51,980 bases of DNA from an uncultured Anaerolineaceae bacterium. Its GTDB lineage: Bacteria; Chloroflexota; Anaerolineae; Anaerolineales; Anaerolineaceae. Below, piece after piece: positions 1 through 9,600 of the stretch. The stretch's first letter is position 1. Each line of letters starts with the position of its first letter. Both the position numbers and the translations under genes were made by a program. Under the pieces are notes generated by a model, which saw only the letters and a program-made list of their open reading frames with translations, was not told the DNA's origin and ran no database searches. The DNA lies in the NCBI GenBank assembly GCA_938020565.1, contig CALIHP010000075.1, forward strand, positions 1 to 51,980. The letters are read 5' to 3'.

Positions 1-330
1 CATTGGACAGCCGAGGAACACTAACGCCCCGATCACGACGAACATACCCAAGACAAATCGCGTAATCGGCGAGCTGCCGCCGTGGGGTTTATATTCCTTT
101 CCGAAAATAGCCGCAACGAAAGCGGCGAAAATAATTCCGATGATTTCAGGACGAATATACTGAACCGGTGCGGCACGGTGCAAACCGATTCCGCCCGCTG
201 TATCGCGAACGAAACACGCGATGCACAACCCCATATTTTTGGGGTTCCCAAAATACACAAGCAAGGACGCGACGATGCCGATCAGAATTCCGGCGAGGAT
301 AATAAACTGATTCTCTTTTTTCTTGATCAT
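1..330 (-). CDS. yedE: YedE-type selenium-associated membrane protein (partial, N-terminal 110 residues)
   Basis: The gene starts at 330 and runs off the left edge of the window. The visible 110 residues begin with a hydrophobic segment (about residues 9-25) followed by NMGLCIACFVRDTAGGIGLHR, then a second hydrophobic segment and PHGGSSPITRFVLG. This reads as a multi-pass inner membrane protein of the YedE/YeeE sulf_transp family, with the conserved Cys and Gly-rich motifs of the branch annotated as a putative selenium transporter. ATG is preceded at 10 bases by GGAG. It is divergent from a cysteine desulfurase-like gene and a LysR gene, a neighbourhood typical of selenium metabolism. The transported substrate is not established for the family; the family call is good, the role is inferred. 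Confidence 0.72.
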   Translation of the reverse strand, partial: MIKKKENQFIILAGILIGIVASLLVYFGNPKNMGLCIACFVRDTAGGIGLHRAAPVQYIRPEIIGIIFAAFVAAIFGKEYKPHGGSSPITRFVLGMFVVIGALVFLGCPM

Positions 331-433
331 ATCAATCTGACTCCATTCATAAAATGAATCGTGGCAAACTTTATCCTACCATTCCGGCTTGAAAACTTCA
401 AATAGGATTTATCGGCTGACAGTGTGGATTTAT

Positions 434-462
434 TTGCTTATATTATAAGCAGCGACTATAAT
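434..462 (+). promoter_or_regulatory. Promoter for the desulfurase-LysR genes
   Basis: A perfect -10 TATAAT lies at 457-462, and 17 bases upstream is a weak -35, TTGCTT (434-439). It sits in the 161-base divergent gap between yedE and the desulfurase gene, about 30 bases before the ATG at 492. The -35 matches only TTG of the consensus, so an activator such as the downstream LysR protein may be needed (inference). Confidence 0.42.
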
Positions 463-491
463 CAGGAATCATGCGTCAATAAGGGATCGGT

Positions 492-1655
492 ATGGACAGA
501 ATTTACTTCGACAACGCGGCGACGAGTTATCCGAAGCCGGAGTCGGTCGCCGAAGCGGTTTATCGCTATATTTCTGAACAGGGCTGCAACATTAATCGCG
601 GCGGGTATCCGGGAGCGTACGACGTAGAAGAGACGGTTTACGAAACGCGGGAGCTGCTCTGCGAGCTGTTTCATGGCGAGGACGCGCGCTCCGTCGTCTT
701 TACCCGGAGCGTGACCGAGAGCCTTAACGTTCTCCTGAAGGGCTTTCTCCGATCGGGGGACCATGTCCTGGTTTCATCCATGGAACATAACGCCGTTATG
801 CGCCCTCTGACGCAGCTGAGCAGAGAGAACGTCGCTTTTTCGCGGATACCGGCGCGTTCGGACGGATCGCTCAATCCGGAGGAGATGACGGCGCTCCTGA
901 CCGGGCGGACGAGGGCGGTGGTGATGACGCACGCGAGCAACGTCTGCGGAACGGTGCTGCCGATCGCACAGGTCGGGAGGTTCTGCGCTGATCATGGGCT
1001 GACGTTTATCGTCGATTCAGCGCAGAGCGCCGGCGTTCTTCCGATCGATATGCGGGAGATGCGAATCGATGCGCTGGCGTTTACGGGGCATAAAGGATTG
1101 CTCGGTCCCCAGGGCGTCGGCGGTTTCCTGCTGCGTTCGGGGCTGGAGATGGCGATCGAGCCGCTGATCTCCGGCGGAACCGGAAGCGTCAGTTATTCCG
1201 AAAGCGTTCCGGAGTTCATGCCGGATCGGTTCGAGGCGGGAACGCTGAACCTTCCCGGCATCATGGGGCTTCATGCAGCGCTTGGTTGGATCCGCGAACG
1301 CGGGATCGACGCGATTTACGCGCATGAAATGGCGCTGACCGAGGCTTTTCTGAATGGGCTTCGGCCGCTCGCCGACGATCGAAGGCTTCGGGTCGTTGGA
1401 CGGTCCGATCTTTCCGGAAGGACGGGCGTCGTCTCGGTTCAGCTTCTCCACGCGGATCAGGCGGAAGCCGCCGATCGTCTGGCGGAGGCGTATGGCGTTA
1501 TGACGCGCGTGGGGCTGCACTGCGCTCCCGGTGCGCACAAGGCGTTAGGGACGTTCCCAGACGGAACGATCCGCTTCTCGTTTGGCTGGCGGAATACGCT
1601 CGACGAGGTCGGTTTCGCCGTCAAGGCGTTGGAAAAACTCAGCCATGGAGTTTAA
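492..1655 (+). CDS. Cysteine desulfurase family PLP enzyme
   Basis: A 387-residue class V aminotransferase-fold enzyme, normal length for the family. It opens with the family signature FDNAATSYPKPESV (residues 6-19). The PLP-binding lysine is K201 in TGHKGLLGPQG, and the loop Cys that attacks cysteine sulfur or selenocysteine selenium is C344 in GLHCAPGAHK. The sequence resembles the NifS/Csd-like subfamily often found beside yedE and selenium genes rather than the housekeeping IscS or SufS. It probably mobilises sulfur or selenium from cysteine/selenocysteine in the cytoplasm, perhaps for selenophosphate supply or cofactor insertion in a molybdenum hydroxylase. Its last 11 bases overlap the LysR gene. 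Substrate preference cannot be read from sequence. Confidence 0.82.
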   Translation: MDRIYFDNAATSYPKPESVAEAVYRYISEQGCNINRGGYPGAYDVEETVYETRELLCELFHGEDARSVVFTRSVTESLNVLLKGFLRSGDHVLVSSMEHNAVMRPLTQLSRENVAFSRIPARSDGSLNPEEMTALLTGRTRAVVMTHASNVCGTVLPIAQVGRFCADHGLTFIVDSAQSAGVLPIDMREMRIDALAFTGHKGLLGPQGVGGFLLRSGLEMAIEPLISGGTGSVSYSESVPEFMPDRFEAGTLNLPGIMGLHAALGWIRERGIDAIYAHEMALTEAFLNGLRPLADDRRLRVVGRSDLSGRTGVVSVQLLHADQAEAADRLAEAYGVMTRVGLHCAPGAHKALGTFPDGTIRFSFGWRNTLDEVGFAVKALEKLSHGV

Positions 1656-2550
1656 GCATTTAGCCGCGTTTGCCGCGGTTGTCCGCTATCAAAGCTTTAC
1701 CAAGGCTGCCAGAGCGTTATTCCTGACGCAGCCGAGCGTCAGCGCCCAGATCAGCCAGCTCGAAGAGGAACTGCAGACGAAGCTCCTGGAACGGACGACG
1801 AAATCGCTCCGGCTGACTCCCGCGGGTGAAGAGCTGTTCGAATATGCTTCCGGAATTTTAGCGGTCCGTGAGAAGATTTACCGACGCTGTTCGAGCGGTC
1901 GGCATGTGCCGGTTTGTATCGGCGCTTCGACGATCCCCTCGGCTTACCTGCTTCCGGATCTTCTGACAGCATATCGGCGGCGGGTACCGGATTTCAGCTT
2001 CGAGCTGCATCAATCCGGAAGTCAGAAGATTATTGACGGCGTTATCGAAAGCCGGTATGATGTCGGGTTTGTCAGTCTGCCTTATCAGGATAGCGCCTTC
2101 GTCTGCGTCCGGCTATGGTCTGATCGGCTCGTTTTCATTGTGCCGCCGGTTGAAAAATATCGGGAGCTTCTGCGGAGCCGGGCGAATCCAGTTCTGGAAC
2201 TGCTTCGCGAACCGCTTATTTTCCGGGAGCAGGGGAGCGGCAGTCTTCAGAGCGCTGAGCGTTTCCTGACGCGCGCCGGCTTAACGGAAGGTGAGCTTAA
2301 TATTGTCGCGCGCGTTGATGATACCGAGGCGATTAAGCGCATGGTCGCCCTCGGCCTGGGAATTGCGATGATTTCCGATCTGGCGGTGAAGAAGGAGCTC
2401 GAAGATGGGCGGCTTCTCGCGTTTGGCGGCGACGATCCGACGGTTCAGCGCGATATTTTCATGATCCGCCGGCGGGACTATGGGCTGAGAGCGGAGCTGC
2501 GCGGGTTCTCTGAATTCCTGGAGGCGGAAGCCTGCGAGCGGGGTAAATGA
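1645..2550 (+). CDS. LysR-type transcriptional regulator
   Basis: Taking the ATG at 1645 gives 301 residues starting MEFKHLAAFAAVV, the usual LysR length and opening; a longer in-frame reading from 1582 adds residues that do not belong to the family. An N-terminal winged HTH (residues 1-60, with QPSVSAQISQLEEEL as recognition region) is followed by a linker helix and a type 2 periplasmic-binding-like effector domain (about 90-295). The start overlaps the end of the desulfurase gene by 11 bases, so the two are translationally coupled. From its position it likely controls the divergent yedE and/or its own operon in response to a sulfur or selenium compound (inference). Confidence 0.85.
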   Translation: MEFKHLAAFAAVVRYQSFTKAARALFLTQPSVSAQISQLEEELQTKLLERTTKSLRLTPAGEELFEYASGILAVREKIYRRCSSGRHVPVCIGASTIPSAYLLPDLLTAYRRRVPDFSFELHQSGSQKIIDGVIESRYDVGFVSLPYQDSAFVCVRLWSDRLVFIVPPVEKYRELLRSRANPVLELLREPLIFREQGSGSLQSAERFLTRAGLTEGELNIVARVDDTEAIKRMVALGLGIAMISDLAVKKELEDGRLLAFGGDDPTVQRDIFMIRRRDYGLRAELRGFSEFLEAEACERGK

Positions 2551-2571
2551 TGAATTTCCTGTGGAGGCTGT

Positions 2572-5148
2572 ATGACTGACTGGGCTCGGAAGTTGAAATT
2601 GTTGAAGAGCTGGAAACGGCTCGCCGCTTTGGGACTCTGGGGACTCGTCGCGGTTTATCTTTTCGTTTTTTTCCCGACGACGGCTTTTTTCGAGCTGAGT
2701 CCCGGGCCTGACCTGACCGAGCTGCTGCCGCTGGAGAGCGGACACGTCTATGAACAGCAGCTGGCGCTGACCGAGGATGTATGGCTCCGGAGGATCGAGA
2801 TTCGCTTTGGCGCGATGTCTCCGGACGTCTCCGGATCGATTGACGTTGCGTTTTACGCGAACGGGACGAAGCTTCAGGAATGGACGGTCCCGGCTTCGAA
2901 GATCAGCGATTCGGGATATACGTCTTTTTCGTTTGATCGAACCGTTTCGATTCGGCCGGAGGAGTCTCCCAGTTTTACAATTCAACCGCATTTCGATTCA
3001 GAATCCGGCATGGCGCTTTGGACGTCGGGCGGCGGCGACCGATTTTTTGCCAACGGGAATCGGATCGCGGAAAAAACGGCCGCCTATCGGCTCGGAGGTT
3101 TGGACATGGCGAATCGGAAGAAGACGCTGCCCCTGTTCGCGGTTCCGTTCATCATCCTGCTGGGAATCGTCGTGCTGGCCTTTGATCCGGCCCGCGTAAA
3201 AGGATATCAGCTGATCCTGGTGTTTGTCGTTTTGCTGACCGCGCTGCGGCTTGTTTCGACCGAGCTTTTTCAAAAGATCGATCCAGCGCCGACGATAAAT
3301 TGGGACGCACTGCGTGAACGGGGCGCGGCGCGCGTTTCCGAAACGATCGATCCGATTACGATCTGGGAGGGCCGCGTCGACGCCAACAAGATGGGGTTCA
3401 CGTCGCTTGAGTTCTTTATCACGAGCGGACAGTCCGAACTGATCGAGGTTCAATTGATCGGGAAAGAGGATCATGTCGTTTATTACGACCAGATTATGAC
3501 CGGCGAGGACTTTTTTGAAAGTCCGTACCCGGGAAAGGCGAGCGTTTCGCTGAACGCGGCGGACGCGATTGGGTTAGAAGGCGGTTATTTCCCGGATATT
3601 CAATATATTCTTTATATTACGAACGCAGACGCGGAGAGACCGTTGGAAATCGAGGTCCTTCAGGATGGGAACGGAACTCGCACGCCGCATATCTTTCTTC
3701 ATCGGGATTCCTATAATGGGTATCGCTTTGCCGTCGCTGTAATTCTTTTCGTTTTTGGGGCGTTTGCCGCCGCCGTCTTTTTTAATCGAGGAGCGGCGTT
3801 TACGCCGGAGCGGTTCTTCCTGTTTGCGGCGGTCCCGCTGGTTTTTTCGTATTTCCTGATCCTGCCGACGTTCTGCGTTGACGACGCCTATTTTCATTAT
3901 TCATCGGGGTATCATTGGGCGAACCTGCTGATCGGAGATGGGGCCCATGCGTGGCTCGTACGCGATACCGACGCGCATTACTATGGTAACAACGCAGAGG
4001 GCCTGCTGCTTTACCCGTCGGGACAGGTCTATCTGATGGAAATCAAGAACGCGGCGGAATTTGATTTTGGCGGTGAAATGAGAAATTACCGCTATGTGAC
4101 CGACAGCCTGTCAAGTTATTCGCCGCTCAGCTATTTTCCGCAGATCCCTGGATATGCGCTGGGAAGGCTCCTGAACCTGAACGGATTTTTTACGGCGCGC
4201 ATGGCGAGGCTGATGATGATTCTGACGTACCTGTTGGCGTGTTACCATGCGATCCGGATTGTGCCGATCGGGAAGAATGTATTCGCGTTGACGGCGCTGC
4301 TTCCGCGCGCGTTATATGTTTGCAGCTCGATTTCGTACGACGGCGTCGTTCTGGTTGTTGGGTTCTGTTGGATTGCGAATGTCCTGCGGTTGGCTTACGA
4401 TAGCGGTTCAAAGAAGGCCTGGGCGGAGACGCTCGTTTGGACGGCGTTGGCTGGCGCGGTTAAAGGCGGGAGCGCGCTGCTCCTGCTTCCGATCGTTTTG
4501 GCGATCCCGGATCGAAAAGCGAAGCGAACGCTTTGGGTCATGGCGTCGATCGTCGCGGTTGGCCTTTTATCCTTCTTCGTTTTCAATCCGGCGATCCTGA
4601 GCGGAAGCCATTTTCAGCTGGGAATGGGCGATGACGGAAAGCTGACGGCTTCTTTCGCGTTTACCGATCCGATCCGCTTTCTGACTATGGCCTGGAATAC
4701 GTATCGTGCAACCGGGATCCTGAGTTTTATCGAGGCGGCCGGATCGAAGCTCTGCTGGACGGAGAATACGATTCCGGATTTTCTGATTCTGGCGCTTCTC
4801 CTGATCATTGGGACGCAGTCTTTATTGGAGCGTGACGCGGTTCGGCTTCGGCGGCGGATCCGTGCTTTGTTTGGGTTTGTCGTTGTCATATCGCTGGTAT
4901 TGACGCCGATTATGGTTCTGAAAGAAACGCCGGTCGGGGCGCCGGTGATCCGCGGGCTTTTGGGACGGTATTATTTTACGCTGCTGCCGCTGATTTTCGT
5001 CCTGTTCAAGCGCAGGATGAATGATCTGGACGCTGCGTCGATCGATTTGGAGCGCGTCCGTGCGATTCGGCAGTTCTGTTATCGGAGCTTCCTGATCGTG
5101 TCGATCGCGTGTTTTTTCGTGATGTTCCGGTTATATATAACCCGGTGA
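2572..5148 (+). CDS. Large polytopic membrane protein, DUF2142-like
   Basis: An 858-residue membrane protein. A first membrane helix (about 18-36) is followed by an extracytoplasmic beta-rich domain (about 40-180), two helices, a second soluble domain (about 240-380) and then a series of hydrophobic segments to the C terminus. The block around FCVDDAYFHYSSGYHWAN and the late segment with IRGLLGRYYFTLLPLIFVL fit DUF2142, a family of GT-C-like membrane proteins linked to cell-surface polysaccharides. The acidic DD just after a membrane segment is what GT-C enzymes use in their first outer loop, but catalysis is not shown. It starts 21 bases after the LysR stop with a GGAGG site, so it may be co-transcribed, though its function seems unrelated to selenium. 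Confidence 0.66.
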   Translation: MTDWARKLKLLKSWKRLAALGLWGLVAVYLFVFFPTTAFFELSPGPDLTELLPLESGHVYEQQLALTEDVWLRRIEIRFGAMSPDVSGSIDVAFYANGTKLQEWTVPASKISDSGYTSFSFDRTVSIRPEESPSFTIQPHFDSESGMALWTSGGGDRFFANGNRIAEKTAAYRLGGLDMANRKKTLPLFAVPFIILLGIVVLAFDPARVKGYQLILVFVVLLTALRLVSTELFQKIDPAPTINWDALRERGAARVSETIDPITIWEGRVDANKMGFTSLEFFITSGQSELIEVQLIGKEDHVVYYDQIMTGEDFFESPYPGKASVSLNAADAIGLEGGYFPDIQYILYITNADAERPLEIEVLQDGNGTRTPHIFLHRDSYNGYRFAVAVILFVFGAFAAAVFFNRGAAFTPERFFLFAAVPLVFSYFLILPTFCVDDAYFHYSSGYHWANLLIGDGAHAWLVRDTDAHYYGNNAEGLLLYPSGQVYLMEIKNAAEFDFGGEMRNYRYVTDSLSSYSPLSYFPQIPGYALGRLLNLNGFFTARMARLMMILTYLLACYHAIRIVPIGKNVFALTALLPRALYVCSSISYDGVVLVVGFCWIANVLRLAYDSGSKKAWAETLVWTALAGAVKGGSALLLLPIVLAIPDRKAKRTLWVMASIVAVGLLSFFVFNPAILSGSHFQLGMGDDGKLTASFAFTDPIRFLTMAWNTYRATGILSFIEAAGSKLCWTENTIPDFLILALLLIIGTQSLLERDAVRLRRRIRALFGFVVVISLVLTPIMVLKETPVGAPVIRGLLGRYYFTLLPLIFVLFKRRMNDLDAASIDLERVRAIRQFCYRSFLIVSIACFFVMFRLYITR

Positions 5149-5179
5149 AACGTCCGGGGAAAAGGTGATTTTTGACGGA

Positions 5180-5207
5180 TTGTCATGTCGGACAAGTATA
5201 GTAAAAT
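5180..5207 (+). promoter_or_regulatory. Promoter for the 8-oxoguanine deaminase gene
   Basis: TTGTCA (5180-5185), 16 bases, TAAAAT (5202-5207). An overlapping alternative is TTGACG (5172-5177) with TATAGT (5197-5202), spacing 19. Either starts transcription about 30-35 bases before the AAGGAG site and ATG at 5247, so the gene is separate from the upstream operon. Confidence 0.55.
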
Positions 5208-5246
5208 CAGGATGGGAAACGCTCTATATCTGAAAAGGAGCAGAAA

Positions 5247-6635
5247 ATGGCAACGCTACTCGTAAAAAATATTGACACTTTGTACACAAACGACACCGAT
5301 TTGGGCGATATTAAAGACGGCGCAATCTTCGTCCGCGATAACGTAATTGAACAAATCGGGTTAACGTCTGAGCTGCCGGCGACCGCGGACCGCGTTATCG
5401 ACGCGCGGGGAAAATTTATTTTACCGGGGTTCGTTAACACCCATCATCACTTTTTCCAGACGCTGACGCGGGCGGTCCCGGGCGCGCAGGACGAGGAGCT
5501 ATTCGATTGGCTGGTTCGGCTTTATCCGATTTTCAGCGAACTCGATTCGGAAGCGACCTACGTTTCATCGACGATCGCGATGGCGGAGCTGATCCTTTCA
5601 GGCTGTACGACGTCCAGCGATCATCAGTATCTCTGGCCCGGCGATTCGAAGCTCGACGATCAGATTCGCGCTGCGTCCGAGATCGGGATGCGGTTCCATG
5701 CCGTTCGCGGATCGATGACGCTGGGACGAAGTCAGGGAGGCTTACCGCCGGATCACGTGATCCAGAGCGAGGATGAAATTCTGGCCGACAGTCAGCGGCT
5801 GATCGAAACGTATCATGATCCGTCGCGCTACTCGATGTGCCGGCTGGTTCTGGCCCCGTGCGCGCCGTTTAACGTTACGGAGCGGATCCTCGTCGAATCG
5901 GCGCGGATGGCGCGGTCGTATGAAGGCGTCCGGCTGCATTCGCACGTTGCGGAAACGAAGGATGAGGAGACCTGGTGCGCCCGGACGCATCATATGCGCC
6001 CGGCGCGCTATATGGAGAAACTGGGCTGGGTCGGTGAAGATGTCTGGTGGGCGCATTGTATCTTCCTTCAGCCGGACGAGATTCAGCTGATGGCGGACAC
6101 CGGTACCGGCGTGGCGCATTGTCCGTCGTCGAACATGCGCTTAGGCTCGGGCGTCGCGCCGATTCGCGAGATGCTGGACGCGGGCGTGCGCGTGTCGCTG
6201 GCGGTCGACGGTTCGGCTTCGAACGATTGCAGTCACATGATCAACGAAGGGCGGCAGGCGCTTCTTCTACAGCGGGTTGCGAAAGGGGCGAACGCGCTCA
6301 AGATTCGCGAGGTTTTCAGGATGGAGACGACGGGCGGAGCTTCGGTCCTGGGCCGCGACGATATCGGCGTGCTGCGTCCCGGGATGGCGGCGGACTTTAT
6401 CGGCGTGCCGCTGAATACGATCGGCCTGGCCGGCGGCGCTGTGCATGACCCGCTGGCGTCGCTGTTCCTTTGTTCCGTTCCAAAGGTCGATCTGTCGGTC
6501 ATCAATGGGAAGATCGTTGTCGAGGGCGGAGAGCTGCGGACGATCGATCTGGAACGCTTTATCGCGCGGCATAACGAAATCGCGCGCCGGAATGTCTCAA
6601 AGTACCCTGTTCCGGAGCGGTTCAAGCTGGTTTAG
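5247..6635 (+). CDS. 8-oxoguanine deaminase (amidohydrolase superfamily)
   Basis: A 462-residue TRZ/ATZ-type amidohydrolase. The metal site is readable: NTHHHFFQT (H66 and H68), the LHSHVAE histidine, WWAHC and the catalytic Asp in LAVDGSASND. The stretch RFHAVRGSMTLGRSQGGLPP is characteristic of bacterial 8-oxoguanine deaminases, which convert 8-oxoguanine (and more slowly guanine) to urate and ammonia in the cytoplasm. That fits a purine-fermentation or purine-salvage branch, and xanthine/urate metabolism in anaerobes is often tied to selenium-dependent molybdenum hydroxylases, consistent with the selenium genes just upstream. An AAGGAG site precedes the ATG by 6 bases. A plain guanine deaminase or other amidohydrolase is the alternative. 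Confidence 0.78.
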   Translation: MATLLVKNIDTLYTNDTDLGDIKDGAIFVRDNVIEQIGLTSELPATADRVIDARGKFILPGFVNTHHHFFQTLTRAVPGAQDEELFDWLVRLYPIFSELDSEATYVSSTIAMAELILSGCTTSSDHQYLWPGDSKLDDQIRAASEIGMRFHAVRGSMTLGRSQGGLPPDHVIQSEDEILADSQRLIETYHDPSRYSMCRLVLAPCAPFNVTERILVESARMARSYEGVRLHSHVAETKDEETWCARTHHMRPARYMEKLGWVGEDVWWAHCIFLQPDEIQLMADTGTGVAHCPSSNMRLGSGVAPIREMLDAGVRVSLAVDGSASNDCSHMINEGRQALLLQRVAKGANALKIREVFRMETTGGASVLGRDDIGVLRPGMAADFIGVPLNTIGLAGGAVHDPLASLFLCSVPKVDLSVINGKIVVEGGELRTIDLERFIARHNEIARRNVSKYPVPERFKLV

Positions 6636-6650
6636 ACGGGTGGATTCAGA

Positions 6651-6682
6651 AGACGGCGTCACGATCAGGCGCCGTCTTTTTC
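6651..6682 (+). terminator. Intrinsic terminator of the deaminase gene
   Basis: AGACGGCG (6651-6658) pairs with CGCCGTCT (6670-6677), followed by TTTTC. It overlaps the last codons of the convergent druE-like gene, so the two convergent units end on top of each other. Confidence 0.75.
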
Positions 6683-9600
6683 ATGGGATTCCGTTGCCTC
6701 GATCGCGTCGTCATATTTTTTCAGGAAATCAGCCGCGTATTCGCGGTTCAGGATATCGTGGATTTTCTGATTGTAATAGTTGCGCAGGCAGTTATAACAG
6801 GACGGCGAGCAGATGCATTCCGTCGTGATTTTTATCGCTTTTTTGATGATCCGGCGAAAGACCGCGCCGTCACTCGTCGCGATCCTTCGGACGTGCCCGG
6901 CGCCGCCCGCTACGGCGTCGTACAATACAATCGCGTAGATCAGATTTTTCCCTGAGTGGATTTTTTGCAGGCACGCTTTAATATCGTTCCGCTCGATATC
7001 CAGGGTTGCCGATAACGCTTCAAGCAGCGCGTACATCGCAGATACCATGACGCTATAGTCTCCCGCTTGCGGATGGTCGAAGATTATTCGAACGACGTCT
7101 GTCCTGAATACATGGATGAGCTTATTTTTAAAGAGTTTATTCTCGCATTTTGTGTCCCAGGGCGTTGAATGTTTTTTCTCAAGCGTTTTCTTGTGCGAAT
7201 TTGAATTTTCCTTCTTTTTCTGTTCGCTCAGACTTTCCGCGTAGCCGCAATGCGAACAGACATAAAAATCATCCGTGCAGACAACCATCAAAGAATCATT
7301 GACGGAGGTTTCCATCTGAACCTGATTCCCATTTTTCAAAATAAATTTGAATTGTTCAATAACCTGGCGCTGCGTGTCGCCAATGTAGCAGTCTTCGCTG
7401 CGATAGGCTTTTTCCGGTTTATGCATCGGGACGTCGGTTGGATTTGCGCTGGCGATGAAGCCCTTCCGCGGCTCAATCGCCTGCTGCCACTGCCCGCGGC
7501 TGATCGGTTCATGACATGCGATGCAGAAGAGTTCTTCGTTCTCATTCGGTTGAATCGTTCGATAGTTCCAGGTCATACAGGCTGAATTTTTGCATTGCGC
7601 GATATAGGCGATTTCCCAATCCTGCCCCGTTTTCAGCGGCAATTTCCGGATGTATCGGCTCGTATACAGCTTCCCGTCGGCGACAACCTGCGAATCCGGC
7701 GCGTATTCCGAAACTGCCAGCTGCAAATCGCGAACCATCTGCAGCTTTTTATCAGACTGGGCGTTGGCGTTTTGGTGAAGTTCAACCGTATCGACCGGGA
7801 ACCCATATTTGGGAAGGACGTTATTCCGGACTAAGAATTCAATCAGTTCATTCCTGCCCCGTTGATCTTCTTTTCCCCGGCGGAACGATTTCAGTTTGTT
7901 TTCAATCGCCGCGGCTTTTTGGACGTTTCCTTCTTTGAAAAAGCGGCCAACCTCCGCTTCGTAAAACTCGATCGTTTTTCGATAATCCTCAACCGCGATT
8001 TTCAGTACGCCGTCCGCGCCGATCAGTCTCTCCGTCCAGGCGTAATCCGCGAGGCCCATTGGAGCGTGCATGTTTTCTGGTATGGACCGCAGTAAAACGC
8101 GCTTTAAATCTGCCGGCTTTCCCGCGAGATATTCGCGGAACTTTTCCCAGCCATCGCCGTTGAGAAATACGTCTGCATCATTCAGGTTATATACGTCCGG
8201 GTTCTTCGCGAAAAAGGCGCTGAGTGCGACCGCGAAGATATGGCGCAGGATAATTTTTTCGTTCCGGACGGCGAAAAGTGGGACGCCGATTTTCCCTGTG
8301 ATCATGTTCGTCGGCTGGCTATAAAACGTGTAATCATGCGAGCTGAGTTTCGCGTAGGTTAGCGAGAATGATGCCGTGTTGAGACCCCGACCGGCGCGGC
8401 CGGCGCGCTGAACGTAATTCGCCGGGGACGGCGGCATATTCCGCAGAAAGACCGTTTCCAGATCGCCGACGTCGACGCCCATTTCGAACGTCGTCGAACA
8501 GCTCAGCGCGTTGATCTTTTTATTGATGAACATCTCCTGATACTTTTGCTGCTGTTCGCGGCCCAGCTGCGCCGTATGCTCCTTGATATGCAGCGGCTTC
8601 ATTTCTTCCGACTGATAGAGTTTTGCATAGTGATCTTCTGCGAGAATCGCTTCGCGTGAAATCGGCTGCAGCCGCCCGCCGCAGCGTACGTTCTGACAAA
8701 AGTTTTTGCAATTATGCATGGTAACTTTTCCGCATGTGTCGCAGCGGAAGAGCGGGGTCGCTTCGGTTCCGGCCTGAATCGTGAATCGATTGGTATGGAT
8801 ATAAAATTCCTGATTATCCGCCGAGGACAGTCCCTCCGTGCCGCAGAGTACCCCATTCCAATAATCCTTTAAAAGCTCGTTCGCAGCGGCTTCATTCTTG
8901 TCAAGCGCTTTCATGACCCGCTTCAGCCGGCTGTTGGAAATGAGCGAGCCGTTGTCTCGAATCGCGCAGGCCCATCCGCGCAGGTGCGTTTTCTTTGTAT
9001 CCTGATCGCGGTCTTTCAATATTTTGAAGCGTTTCGGGCGCGTCGAGTAAAAAATATAATCGCGATCGGAATCTGTCAATTCGCAGTCTCCTTCCAGCGC
9101 GCCATGATAAACGATATCCATGACGAGAAGGTCGAATAACGCCTGCGTATCTTCAGCTTTTTGGCCAAGCTCCCTCGCAGCGTTTTGGATCATATCCTGA
9201 CTGTTGCCTTTGTAATTGAACTTTATGAGTCCCAGGCTGACGAGACTGGTCGACCGGCGGGCGTTGACCATCTCGTTCAATACCGCGATCCAGGCGTGTT
9301 TCCGACTGATTGCAGTGAGGTTGCTCGAACCGTCGTCTCCGGGATCCGCGAACGTCCGGCATGAATCAAAATATGCAGTCAATTCTTCTACGAAGGCTTG
9401 AATTTCCCAGGGATGATTCGCCATGTTCCGGCGATTTTTCTCGACGACATGCCAGATTCCTCGGCGACGCAGGAATTCTCCGTAGGACGCCTGCATGTAG
9501 GAAGCGAAAAAAGCAGCTTCTCCGCGGCTGTCTGAAAAGGTCAGGAATTGTTTTGCACGCTGAATTCTTTCGACTGGCTGGGTTCGGTTGGCGGCTCCGA

